The notes under the pieces are model-generated. The model had not been told where the DNA came from and did not search any database. It saw only the letters and a list, made by a program, of their open reading frames with translations. From the NCBI GenBank assembly GCA_023229465.1, contig JALNZE010000001.1:248001-312000 (forward strand): 64,000 nt of DNA, read 5' to 3'. Source of the DNA: Chitinophagaceae bacterium (GTDB lineage Bacteria; Bacteroidota; Bacteroidia; Chitinophagales; Chitinophagaceae). Positions 1 to 9,076 of this stretch are shown one piece after another. A program made the position numbers and the translations under genes. Position 1 is the first letter of the stretch. Every line of letters starts with the position of its first letter.

Positions 1-1
1 A

Positions 2-121
2 AGCCGGGCTTTTATGTATCTTGATATTATATCCTGGCTCGAAAGCAAGATCAATAACCAGCCTGTACAAACGATTATAAGGCAGAAATATACTGATGCA
101 AAACGTAGGGATGAAGCCTGA
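2..121 (+). CDS. C-terminal 39 residues of an unidentified protein (5' end outside window)
   Basis: The frame starting at base 2 is open from the window edge to a TGA at 119-121. It encodes a 39-residue tail with a hydrophobic start (FMYLDIISWLESK) and a charged end (KRRDEA). It lies 40 bases upstream of the amidohydrolase gene on the same strand, so the two may be co-transcribed. The fragment is too short for me to recognise the family, and it could be chance, although a charged tail stopping just before a gene fits a real C terminus. Confidence 0.5.
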   Translation, partial: SRAFMYLDIISWLESKINNQPVQTIIRQKYTDAKRRDEA

Positions 122-161
122 TGGCCTTTACTGAAAACAGCATTTTGTAAACGCAACTATT

Positions 162-1754
162 ATGATGAAAAAATTATTGGTTACCCCTTGTGCAACTATC
201 CTGTTTGGCATGATATGCATGCTATCTACCGCACAAATCATCAAAGCGCCCGAACGCAAAGAAGGGATGGGCCCTTATACACAACTCATTATACGGGGGG
301 TTACCCTTATAAACGGAACAGGAGCGCCACCCATCGGGCCGGTAGATATTGTGATAGAGCAAAACAGGATTGTACAGATAAAAGCATTGGGAAATCCTGA
401 TGCAAAAATCAATCCTGCCAGTAGGCCACAACTCAAAGCTGGTGGGAAAGAGCTCGATTGCGAAGGCATGTTTGCTCTTCCGGGCCTGATAGACATGCAT
501 GCCCATATTGGTGGAATGGAGCAGGGCACGCCCGCTGAATATGTTTTTAAATTATGGATGGCGCATGGCATTACTACCATCCGCGACCCGTCATCAGGTA
601 ACGGGTTAGACTGGGTACTTGACCAGAAAAAAAAGAGTGCCACCAATGAGATCACTGCGCCAAGGATAGTAGCATATACCGCTTTTGGGATGGGTAGCAA
701 CACCCCGATAGTTACTGCCGACCAGGCTAGAAACTGGGTACAGGAGAATGCCAAAAAAGGGGCTGATGGCATAAAATTTTTTGGGGCCTCACCCGAAGTG
801 ATGGATGCCGCCATACGTGAAAATAAAAAACTGGGACTGCGTTCCTGCTGCCATCATGCACAAACAGATGTGGCCAGGTGGAACGTGCTTAATTCAGCCA
901 GAGCCGGTATGACCAGCATGGAGCATTGGTACGGTTTACCGGAAGCTTTATTTACTAACCGTACCGTTCAGCATTTTCCGGTTGACTATAATTACAGTGA
1001 TGAACAACACCGTTTTGAAGAAGCGGGTAAATTATGGAAACAGGCTGCTGAACCATATAGTGAGCACTGGAATAAAGTGATGAACGAATTACTGTCACTT
1101 GATTTTACACTGGATCCCACTTTCAATATCTACGATGCCAACCGCGACCTTCATAGAACACGCCGCGCCGAATGGCATGAGAATTACACATTACCTTCTC
1201 TATGGAAATTCTATGAGCCCAGTCAGCAATCGCACGGCTCCTACTGGCATAACTGGGGAACAGAACAGGAGGTAGAGTGGAAGAATGATTATCGTTTGTG
1301 GATGACTTTTATCAATGAATATAAAAACAGGGGTGGAAGGGTTACAACGGGCTCTGATAACGGATACATTTATCAGACCTATGGATTTGGATATATCAGG
1401 GAACTGGAGTTGCTGCGCGAAGCTGGCTTTCATCCGCTGGAAGTGATTCGTTCTGCCACATTATACGGAGCCCAGGCATTGGGAAAAGACAAAGAGATAG
1501 GCAGTATAGAAGTGGGTAAACTTGCAGACATTATGATTATTAATGCAAACCCATTAAAAAATTTGCAGGTATTGTATGGAACCGGCGCTATCGAATTAAC
1601 GAAGGAAAACAAGGCAGTAAGAACAGGCGGTGTATTATACACGATCAAAGACGGAATTATTTATGACGCCAAAAAATTACTGTTGGATGTGAAGCAAATG
1701 GTTGATAAAGAGAAAAAGAAAACAGGCTGGCAATTAAAACAGCCGGGTATGTAA
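162..1754 (+). CDS. secreted amidohydrolase (imidazolonepropionase-like)
   Basis: This 530-residue protein belongs to the metal-dependent amidohydrolase superfamily. Residues 1-24 form a signal peptide, so it probably acts in the periplasm or at the cell surface. The fold begins with a small beta domain (residues about 42-110) and enters the barrel at DMHAHIGG, where His113 and His115 bind metal. Lys205 in GADGIKFFG is the likely carboxylated lysine, His231/232 and His255 are further ligands, and Asp399 in TTGSDN is the catalytic aspartate. The C terminus returns to the beta domain with GSIEVGKLADIMIIN. The central part (residues 260-385) is longer than in imidazolonepropionase. The natural substrate, which could be a peptide, a hydantoin or an ester, cannot be read from the sequence. 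Confidence 0.9.
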   Translation: MMKKLLVTPCATILFGMICMLSTAQIIKAPERKEGMGPYTQLIIRGVTLINGTGAPPIGPVDIVIEQNRIVQIKALGNPDAKINPASRPQLKAGGKELDCEGMFALPGLIDMHAHIGGMEQGTPAEYVFKLWMAHGITTIRDPSSGNGLDWVLDQKKKSATNEITAPRIVAYTAFGMGSNTPIVTADQARNWVQENAKKGADGIKFFGASPEVMDAAIRENKKLGLRSCCHHAQTDVARWNVLNSARAGMTSMEHWYGLPEALFTNRTVQHFPVDYNYSDEQHRFEEAGKLWKQAAEPYSEHWNKVMNELLSLDFTLDPTFNIYDANRDLHRTRRAEWHENYTLPSLWKFYEPSQQSHGSYWHNWGTEQEVEWKNDYRLWMTFINEYKNRGGRVTTGSDNGYIYQTYGFGYIRELELLREAGFHPLEVIRSATLYGAQALGKDKEIGSIEVGKLADIMIINANPLKNLQVLYGTGAIELTKENKAVRTGGVLYTIKDGIIYDAKKLLLDVKQMVDKEKKKTGWQLKQPGM

Positions 1755-1756
1755 GC

Positions 1757-3211
1757 CTATATCAGAATATCTTCGGTAAGTGGAAAAGTAATATGGATAC
1801 CACATCCATTACCGGGTAATGTCTGGATATCAACTATGCCATTATATACATCTGAACGACTGATGATATTATAAATGCCAATTCCTTTTCTTTGCTGGTT
1901 CACATCAAAGCCCACGCCGTTATCTGCTATTTTCAGATAGATCATCTGTTGGTTTCGCAGCAGTTCAATATTTACAGTGGTTGCTTTTGAATGTTTGATA
2001 ATATTATTCATCTGTTCCTGAACAATACGGAAGATGCTCAATTTGAAATCATATTTTATATCTTCCTCATAAAAAGTATCAGCGGTCAAATCAATTTGAA
2101 TAGTATTCACAGCAGAAACATCATCAAGCAGCCCTTCAATGGCCTTGCTCAATCCGAAGTGTTTGATTAGCGGGGTTACCAGTGTTTGAGATAGTTTACG
2201 TATCTCCTCAATCACATTCAGAATAAAGCCTGAAGACTGTTTCAATAATTCTGAGCCATCGGGACATTTTCTTTCAGCAGATGCGATATACATCATAGCC
2301 ACCGTTAATTGCTGGTTTACATTATCATGTAATTCTGAGCTAATCTCGTACCGTTCTTTTTCCTGAACCTGAATCATTGCTTCGTTAATCTCTTTCTGTT
2401 TAAGCAATTTCTCTTCTTTCAGTTTTTCTTCTAACCGGATTTTTTCGGTGATATTATTGTTGATAGCCAGAATAGCGGCTTTACCTTTGTATTCAATTCT
2501 ATGCGAAGAGATATCGAGTATCATTTTTTCCCCGCTTTTCTTTTGATGCTCCCAGATGTCAGACTTTTTAAGAATGGCTGTTTCCCTGAATTCTTTCGCA
2601 AAAGCCAGAAGTTTATCATTTTCTTTTTCCAACCTGAGACCCAAAACGCTCATTTGTAAGAGTTCCTCATGGGTATATCCGTATTCCTCCTGTGCCATTT
2701 CGTTACACTCCAATATCGCCAACGTATGCATATCCCAGATAAATATGGGCAGCGGGTTATTAAAAAACAGGTTACGATAACTTTCATTACTCTCAAGTAA
2801 ACTGAGTCGTATGCGGTTACGTTCGATACTATACTGAATTGATTTTGCCAATAGCCTTTCATCATATTCTCCTTTTACCAGGTAATCCTGCGCCCCTTTG
2901 GCCATGGTTTCAAGCGCCAATTCTGTATCGGCCAACCCCGTAAGAACAATGATAGGTATAGTATCCGCGTGTTCATGTACCTGGATATAAGAATTAAAGC
3001 CTGAACTATCCGGCAAAGAAAGATCAAGTAATACCAGGCTGATTGGGTATTTATTCAAAGCAGCAATGGCTTCCGCGGCGCTGGTTGCCTTATATACGTG
3101 TTCGAAAGGCAGCTTTGTAAGCCGAAGGGTTTCTTCGAGCAGAAAAAGGTCACCTGGATTATCTTCAACTATGAGAACTGAAATTAAAGCTGCATTGTCC
3201 TGTATCACCAT
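1757..3211 (-). CDS. REC-PAS-histidine kinase (HisKA_3/NarX type)
   Basis: This 484-residue soluble signalling protein has a receiver domain at its N terminus instead of a membrane sensor. Receiver residues are visible: acidic pair Glu16/Asp17, phospho-acceptor Asp63 in LLDLSLPD, Thr91 and Lys113. A PAS domain follows (about 140-260), then a short coiled linker, then a dimerisation domain with the H-box SSELHDNVNQQL (His295) typical of the HisKA_3 family. The ATPase domain has ADNGVGFD and a GIGIYNI G-box. No membrane segment is seen. It lies 30 bases downstream of another large PAS kinase on the same strand, so the two are probably co-transcribed and the receiver may take phosphate from a partner kinase. 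No DNA-binding regulator is adjacent, so the output is unknown. Confidence 0.9.
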   Translation of the reverse strand: MVIQDNAALISVLIVEDNPGDLFLLEETLRLTKLPFEHVYKATSAAEAIAALNKYPISLVLLDLSLPDSSGFNSYIQVHEHADTIPIIVLTGLADTELALETMAKGAQDYLVKGEYDERLLAKSIQYSIERNRIRLSLLESNESYRNLFFNNPLPIFIWDMHTLAILECNEMAQEEYGYTHEELLQMSVLGLRLEKENDKLLAFAKEFRETAILKKSDIWEHQKKSGEKMILDISSHRIEYKGKAAILAINNNITEKIRLEEKLKEEKLLKQKEINEAMIQVQEKERYEISSELHDNVNQQLTVAMMYIASAERKCPDGSELLKQSSGFILNVIEEIRKLSQTLVTPLIKHFGLSKAIEGLLDDVSAVNTIQIDLTADTFYEEDIKYDFKLSIFRIVQEQMNNIIKHSKATTVNIELLRNQQMIYLKIADNGVGFDVNQQRKGIGIYNIISRSDVYNGIVDIQTLPGNGCGIHITFPLTEDILI

Positions 3212-3241
3212 TATTTAAAAATTCAGATTAGTTAAATAGCG

Positions 3242-5644
3242 CTAGTTTATACGGTAATCATCCGGTGTTTTACTTACCGAAAATGAAAAACAACTTCCCT
3301 TACCCGGTTCTGATTCCACCCAGATTTTGCCACCATGTTTTTCTACTATTTTTTTACAAACAGCCAGTCCAATGCCTGTTCCACTATATTCATTCTTGTG
3401 ATGAAGTCGTTGAAAAAGAATGAATATTTTTTCAAAAAAAACCGGTTTAATGCCAATGCCATTATCCTTTACGCTGAAAATAAAATGATTATTATCTTCT
3501 TTTCCACTCACGTGAATTTCTGCCGATTCGCCGCTATGATATTTTAATGCATTGCCAACCAGGTTTTGAAACAACTGAAACATCTGTGTTCTATGCCCTT
3601 TTATCAGGGGAAGCGGATCAATGATAACAGTTGCTTTCATTTCATCAATCCTGTTCAGGAATATATTTTTGACTTCCTGCAGCAGTACATTGGTATCTAT
3701 TTCCGCAAAATCATCTTTATTTGAACCCACTCTTGAATATTCGAGAAGGTCCATGATCAGTTTTTTCATTCGCTCCGCGCCATCAACCGCAAAGTGGATA
3801 TATTGCTCAGCCGTATCATCAATCTGGTCCTCATATTTTTTCTTGAACAATTGCAGAAAGCTGGTAATCATCCGCAATGGTTCCTGCATATCATGAGAAG
3901 CGATATAAGCAAACCGTTCCAGTTCAATATTAGAAGCGGCCAGTTCATCTGCTCTATATTTTAAACGATTATTCAGATCGAGTAATAATGCCTCGCTTTC
4001 TTTTCTTTCTGTTATATCCCTGGTTGCGCCAATCAACCTGATTGCATTCCCTGATTCATCACGTATGATATAACCCTTATCAAATACATGTGCATATTTG
4101 CCACTCTTTTTGAGAAACCGGTATTCGTCTTCCCAATAGAGCGCTTCAGGATTATTTAATGTTTTTAGCTGTTTATCAATCACCCGGGGAAGGTCATCAG
4201 GATGAATTTTCTTGTCCCAGAAATTTTTCTCTGCCGCTGCCTCTTCAGGATCATACCCAAAAAGAATTTTTAATCCCTTACCTGTTCTGGTAATAGCATC
4301 CGTTTCTACATCCCAATCCCATATCGCATCATTCGTTGCAAGAGCAACCATATCATAATTTCTGTTACTGGCTTTTACTGATTCTACAGCTATCTTATTT
4401 TCAAGAATAACCATCAATAAGTTTTTGGCGCGTTCCAGTGTTCTTTCCTCTTCTGCCGAAGGCGATTTTACTTTTTTATAATAGATAGCAAAAGTGCCCA
4501 TAACCCTATTGTGAGAGTCCATGATGGGAAACGACCAGCAGGCCTGAATCCCTTCCCTGCGCGCAAGATCAATGTATGATGCCCAACGGGGATCATGTTC
4601 TATATCGGATACAACTATCTTCTCTTTCAAAAAAGCGGCAGTACCACAAGAACCATTATTATCACCTATTTCGCTACCATCAATAGCATTGCAATAATCC
4701 AGTGATAAATCGGGCGATGACCAGTTATACAAACGGTTCCCCCTAAGTTTTAGAACTGAACAGATCATACCCGAATGAAGCTCCTGCATCTGTTTCAGGT
4801 AGAATTCCAGTGTTTCTTCCAGCACACTATCCGGACGGGCATTCATTTCCAATACTTCTCTTTCCAACTTTTCCAGTATACGTAAATTTCTTACTTCCGA
4901 AACATCTTTGAAATAAACAGAAATGCTTTTTTCAGAAGGATACACACTCACATCGGCCCATATTTTATATAGGGGGAAAAATTCCCTGAAACGAATGGAC
5001 TTATTTTTTCCAACAAGTGTCTGGTAGTCTACATGCTGTTTTAAAACGGCGAGATCGGGAAATTCATCCCATAAATTTTTCCCGATCACTTCCGGCTCGG
5101 CTTTACGTAATACAGTTTCAGCGGTTTTATTTATAAAAAGAATGGTCCAGTTCCTGTCTACAATAAAAAAACCATCAGTAACACTATCCAATACATTTTC
5201 AAGTAACATCCGGCTATCTTCTTCCTGCTGATGCAGCCTTTTTGCCTGCTCTAATAATTGGGTAAGTTTCTGCTCCTGCAGAATATGAACAGACATATCT
5301 ATCCCACTAACACTTGAAATGTCTTCTCCATCAGGGCCTTTAATTAGAACAGAAGTTATTTGTATCGGAAATCGTTCTCCATTTTTCCGTATCCCGGTAA
5401 GCACCCCTTTGATGGCGCCGTTATTCGCAAGACGGTCCTGCATAAAATTTAAAAAAGCAGGCTCATTAGCATCAATCAGGTTATGCCTGTAAAGGGTTTT
5501 AAGTTCTGTTTCGGTATAACCAAACATGTCACAGGCGGCTCTGTTTACCTCCAGGAAGTTCCCTTCTTTTGAAATTAAGGCCAAAGCATTCAGAGAATTC
5601 TGAAAGAAAGATTCATATACAGATGTAAAAACCATATTTTTCAT
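3242..5644 (-). CDS. PAS-PAS-GAF-PAS sensor histidine kinase
   Basis: This 800-residue cytoplasmic sensor kinase has, in order, PAS (about 10-120), PAS (145-255), GAF (275-415), PAS with its C-terminal motif (430-550), HisKA with the H-box YIASHDMQEPLR (His584), and HATPase (685-795) with NALKYH, DNGIGIKP and GTGIGLAVCKKI. The GAF part carries the conserved stretch around GSCGTAAFLKEKIVVSDIEHDP seen in many Bacteroidota light/redox-type kinases, but I see no bilin-binding cysteine argument strong enough to call it a phytochrome. There are no transmembrane helices. It is followed after 30 bases by a REC-PAS kinase, its most likely partner. The signal sensed is unknown. Confidence 0.9.
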   Translation of the reverse strand: MKNMVFTSVYESFFQNSLNALALISKEGNFLEVNRAACDMFGYTETELKTLYRHNLIDANEPAFLNFMQDRLANNGAIKGVLTGIRKNGERFPIQITSVLIKGPDGEDISSVSGIDMSVHILQEQKLTQLLEQAKRLHQQEEDSRMLLENVLDSVTDGFFIVDRNWTILFINKTAETVLRKAEPEVIGKNLWDEFPDLAVLKQHVDYQTLVGKNKSIRFREFFPLYKIWADVSVYPSEKSISVYFKDVSEVRNLRILEKLEREVLEMNARPDSVLEETLEFYLKQMQELHSGMICSVLKLRGNRLYNWSSPDLSLDYCNAIDGSEIGDNNGSCGTAAFLKEKIVVSDIEHDPRWASYIDLARREGIQACWSFPIMDSHNRVMGTFAIYYKKVKSPSAEEERTLERAKNLLMVILENKIAVESVKASNRNYDMVALATNDAIWDWDVETDAITRTGKGLKILFGYDPEEAAAEKNFWDKKIHPDDLPRVIDKQLKTLNNPEALYWEDEYRFLKKSGKYAHVFDKGYIIRDESGNAIRLIGATRDITERKESEALLLDLNNRLKYRADELAASNIELERFAYIASHDMQEPLRMITSFLQLFKKKYEDQIDDTAEQYIHFAVDGAERMKKLIMDLLEYSRVGSNKDDFAEIDTNVLLQEVKNIFLNRIDEMKATVIIDPLPLIKGHRTQMFQLFQNLVGNALKYHSGESAEIHVSGKEDNNHFIFSVKDNGIGIKPVFFEKIFILFQRLHHKNEYSGTGIGLAVCKKIVEKHGGKIWVESEPGKGSCFSFSVSKTPDDYRIN

Positions 5645-5722
5645 GAGGATATTTGATTCAACCGCCTACAGTACATTAATGTTGATGAAAGATACTACAA
5701 GTCAAAGCTTTGTTTTTCACAA

Positions 5723-7513
5723 TCAGGCATATATCCTTTCAATCGCATCCTTGAATTTTTCCATCACTACTTTTCTTTTCAGGCTCATTTTAGGGGTCAT
5801 TTCCCCGGTATCAATCGTCCACTCTCTGGGCAGCAGTTCAAATTTTTTGATCTGCTCCACATGATTAAAGAATTGATTAAAACTTTCAACCAGTTCCCTA
5901 TACAGTTCCTGTACTTTGGGATGATGGATCACATCTTCATTGGTGGTATAGTTAATCCTCTTTTCTTTCATCCAGTCACGCAATGTACTAAAGGAAGGCA
6001 CAATTAATGCGCCAACAAATTTTTTTTCGGCGCCCACTATCATTATCTGTTCTATAAAAGGGCTTTCCTTAAGTTTGTTTTCGATAGGCTGTGGCGCCAC
6101 ATATTTGCCGCCACTTGTTTTAAATAATTCTTTTTTCCTGTCAGTGATCTTTAGAAATTTCTTTTCTTCCCAAACACCTATATCACCGGTATGCAACCAT
6201 CCATTTATTACGGCTTCCGCAGTCAGGTCGGGACGTTTATAATACCCCTCCATCACACAGGGTCCGGTTACGCAGATTTCGCCATCATCGGCCAGTTTAA
6301 CCTTAATGCCATCAAGAACAGGACCTACTGTTCCGAATTTCATACCCCCCTTTTCCTGGCGGTTTACACTAATTACCGGACTGTTCTCAGTGGGGCCGTA
6401 TCCTTCATACACGGGTATTTTGGCAGCATTAAAAATCCTGAGTAGTTTAACCTGGCAGGCAGCGCCTCCGGTAATAACAAAAGATACGTTGCCTCCCAAT
6501 GCTTCACGCCATTTGGTAAAGATGAGTTTATTGGCAATAACCAGTTGCAAATTATACCAGATGCCGCCACTAATTCGGTTATCATATTTCTCAGCCAGGT
6601 TAACGGCCCAGAAAAAGAGTTTTCTTTTCACCCCTGTCAATTCATTGCCTTTCAACATGATGCGTTCAAATACTTTCTCCAGCAACCTGGGTACAGTGGT
6701 AAAACCATTGGGTTTTACTTCACGCAGATTATCTCCAATGGTTTCAAGGCTTTCAGCATAATAAATGCCAATACCACTATACAAATAAATATAGGTACAG
6801 GTTTTTTCGAAAATATGGTTAAGTGGTAAAAAGCTCAAGACCCTTGTATCCGGTGCATCATTAAATGGAAAACTTTTTTTCGAAAACTGCACATTGGTAT
6901 AAATATTTTTATGGCTCAGCATAACACCCTTTGGTGTACCGGTTGTGCCCGAAGTATAAATGATGGTTGCCAGGTGTGATACCGGTATGGTTACCTTAAT
7001 TCTTTCTACTTCCTTCAAAGAAGCTGTATCAGCCAGCACAGTTATATCGCTCCAGTGTAAGGCGCCTTCTATACGGTCGAACGTATATACATTTTTGATG
7101 GAGGGCACTTTACTTAGCAAACTGTTTACTTTTTTGAGCAGTTCTTCATTACTCACGAAAATATATTTCACAGCAGCATCATTCAAAATAAATTCAAGCT
7201 CAATCGGATTGGTGGTTGGATATACAGGAACCAATATGGCGCCCAACTGCTGTGCCGCAAGGTCGGTAAACACCCACTCGGGGCGGTTATTACTAATAAT
7301 GGCAATCTTATCACTTCCCTCGGGTGTCATATCATTCGCGCTTATTCCTAATTTCAGAAGACCCGCACTCAGGCGGTTCACCTTTTCCGCAACCTGTTGG
7401 GTACTGTAGGGTACCCAGAGGCCGTTTTCCTTGGCAGCCAACATATCAGGTTTAGGAAAATGCTGAAGCTGATGATCCAGGCAATCAAAGAGTCTTTTGA
7501 TGGTCATGTGCAA
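5723..7513 (-). CDS. long-chain fatty acid--CoA ligase (AMP-forming)
   Basis: This 596-residue enzyme of the ANL adenylating superfamily activates fatty acids to acyl-CoA through an acyl-adenylate. The phosphate-binding loop TIIYTSGTTGTPKG is at residues 183-196. Further on come YEGYGPTENSPV (adenine motif), HTGDIGVW and ITDRKKELFKTSGGKYVAP, which is the hinge and C-domain signature of long-chain acyl-CoA synthetases. Length and the extended middle region match the FadD15/FAA-like membrane-associated type rather than short acyl-CoA synthetases. No signal peptide is present. It is transcribed with the small 2TM gene upstream (32-base gap). Possible roles are lipid recycling or beta-oxidation. 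Confidence 0.93.
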   Translation of the reverse strand: MHMTIKRLFDCLDHQLQHFPKPDMLAAKENGLWVPYSTQQVAEKVNRLSAGLLKLGISANDMTPEGSDKIAIISNNRPEWVFTDLAAQQLGAILVPVYPTTNPIELEFILNDAAVKYIFVSNEELLKKVNSLLSKVPSIKNVYTFDRIEGALHWSDITVLADTASLKEVERIKVTIPVSHLATIIYTSGTTGTPKGVMLSHKNIYTNVQFSKKSFPFNDAPDTRVLSFLPLNHIFEKTCTYIYLYSGIGIYYAESLETIGDNLREVKPNGFTTVPRLLEKVFERIMLKGNELTGVKRKLFFWAVNLAEKYDNRISGGIWYNLQLVIANKLIFTKWREALGGNVSFVITGGAACQVKLLRIFNAAKIPVYEGYGPTENSPVISVNRQEKGGMKFGTVGPVLDGIKVKLADDGEICVTGPCVMEGYYKRPDLTAEAVINGWLHTGDIGVWEEKKFLKITDRKKELFKTSGGKYVAPQPIENKLKESPFIEQIMIVGAEKKFVGALIVPSFSTLRDWMKEKRINYTTNEDVIHHPKVQELYRELVESFNQFFNHVEQIKKFELLPREWTIDTGEMTPKMSLKRKVVMEKFKDAIERIYA

Positions 7514-7544
7514 TCATTAATCGTTCAAATAAAATCTGTTACGG

Positions 7545-7826
7545 CTATTTGTCTTCTTCTTCCTTTAATTTTTTAAACTCTTCGATAGCCATATCCTGTT
7601 TGCTTCCACTGTAAGCAGCGAAATACTGAAATCCAAGGACTATACCCAAACCCAGCATTACCCATATAGGCCAGGGATAGCTTTGTAATCCTGTATGCCT
7701 TCCGGAAGTAAACCACCAGACAGCCCATAAAAAAGCTATGATCATCAGGTAGCTGTATAGGCTTTTTCTAAATGTAGCTCTTTTACGGGCTATTCGCCAG
7801 AGCCTTTCATCATTTGATTGTTCCAT
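7545..7826 (-). CDS. 2TM domain-containing protein
   Basis: This small 93-residue membrane protein has two hydrophobic segments (residues about 22-40 and 52-70) joined by a short polar turn with Trp and Pro, and charged ends. This is the architecture of the 2TM domain family common in Bacteroidota, whose function is unknown. The N terminus is basic (RIARKRATFRK) and the C terminus acidic (KKLKEEEDK), suggesting both ends are cytoplasmic. It precedes the acyl-CoA ligase gene and may share its transcript. Confidence 0.8.
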   Translation of the reverse strand: MEQSNDERLWRIARKRATFRKSLYSYLMIIAFLWAVWWFTSGRHTGLQSYPWPIWVMLGLGIVLGFQYFAAYSGSKQDMAIEEFKKLKEEEDK

Positions 7827-7919
7827 AATAAACGATTTGGACTTTCAAATTAGGCAAATAACCACAAATAAAAAAGCCAATGGCAATTACCATCGGCACA
7901 TATGATTAATAATGACATT

Positions 7920-8939
7920 TTATCGGGTAAAATAGTATTCCCCTGGCGGGATTTTAAATACCCGGCTTTGCTGAAACCTGGTAAAGGCTTCAGATTCTTT
8001 GGGATGATTTTTACCCCATACCCTAAAAGCCTCTTCGCCCCCTGTGGTCTTACTAAATAACCAATAATGATAGGCTTCAAAAAGGCCCTGACTAAGTAAA
8101 TATTGGTGATGATCAAATAAGCGGTAGGGATAGGTTTGCCGCTTCCCCTGAAGCCACTCAGCTATAAAATGGGTACGGATCCGGATAAAATAGTCAATAC
8201 CACTCTCATGCTTGTTTTCTCCAACCAATTTCGCCAGTATCGTAAGTATCGAATTTTCAAAAACAGAACCGGCTTTTACCTGTTGCAATACTGAAATTGA
8301 GGGGGGTGTAAAAAGGGTTTTATACACTTCAAATAAGTGGCTTTTTATTTCATCAGTTCTTGTGGAATAACTCTCCAGGTTTACAAATAACTCACCATAT
8401 ATAGCCGCACGCAGCCAATTATTCTTTTGTACATAATACATGGTAGCATTATAATAATTACTACTGTAACCAGGATCAAGTTCAATACCTTTTTCCCATA
8501 GAACTATCGCTTCTTCAAGATCATTCTCAATAGCGAATAATTCTGCATAATCATTATAGATTACACCACTATTCGGAAATTTTCGTAAAGCGGCCCTGTA
8601 CAATTTTCCGCAGTCTTTGTACGAAGCAATGGCTTTATATGACATACCCAGTACCTGAAAGGATTGCTGGTCTGCATTGGGTTTTTCTGTCAGTTCTTTC
8701 CCTATCTCAATGGCTTTGGCAAAATCTCTTTTCAGGTAATTGGCAAAAGAAAGGTCGCGAAGTAATTCAATATTATCTGGCTCCTGCTTCTTAGCGCGGT
8801 CCAATAACAATACGGCATTATCATAATCGCCCTTTTGTACCAGTGTTCTGGCAGTTTCTATCAGTAGCTTTGCGGTTTGCTCCTGCGCCTCACCAGCGGC
8901 GGGTACAAGGACAAAGCAAAGAAGAAGAAGATATTTCAT
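7920..8939 (-). CDS. secreted TPR-repeat protein
   Basis: I place the start at 8939, giving 339 residues, because MKYLLLLCFVLVPAAGEAQ then forms a clear signal peptide. The open frame extends 43 codons further upstream, but that part looks unlike coding sequence. The mature protein contains several tetratricopeptide repeats between about residues 20 and 190, with recognisable helix pairs such as DYDNAVLLLDRAKKQEPDN and LEEAIVLWEKGIELDPGY. The C-terminal 150 residues are less repetitive, rich in aromatics, and end in YYFTR. It is probably a periplasmic or outer-membrane-associated scaffold. No specific partner is suggested by the neighbours. Confidence 0.8.
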   Translation of the reverse strand: MKYLLLLCFVLVPAAGEAQEQTAKLLIETARTLVQKGDYDNAVLLLDRAKKQEPDNIELLRDLSFANYLKRDFAKAIEIGKELTEKPNADQQSFQVLGMSYKAIASYKDCGKLYRAALRKFPNSGVIYNDYAELFAIENDLEEAIVLWEKGIELDPGYSSNYYNATMYYVQKNNWLRAAIYGELFVNLESYSTRTDEIKSHLFEVYKTLFTPPSISVLQQVKAGSVFENSILTILAKLVGENKHESGIDYFIRIRTHFIAEWLQGKRQTYPYRLFDHHQYLLSQGLFEAYHYWLFSKTTGGEEAFRVWGKNHPKESEAFTRFQQSRVFKIPPGEYYFTR

Positions 8940-9076
8940 ATAGGTATTTCTATTCAATTTTGGCCACAACCAATGTTCCGGAAAATTCGCTTGATAATCA
9001 TCAAGGTTGGTGATTATCCGATGACTATCGCTTATTGCAAAAAAACAGTACGGGTTATGTAAACCCATATTACTTC

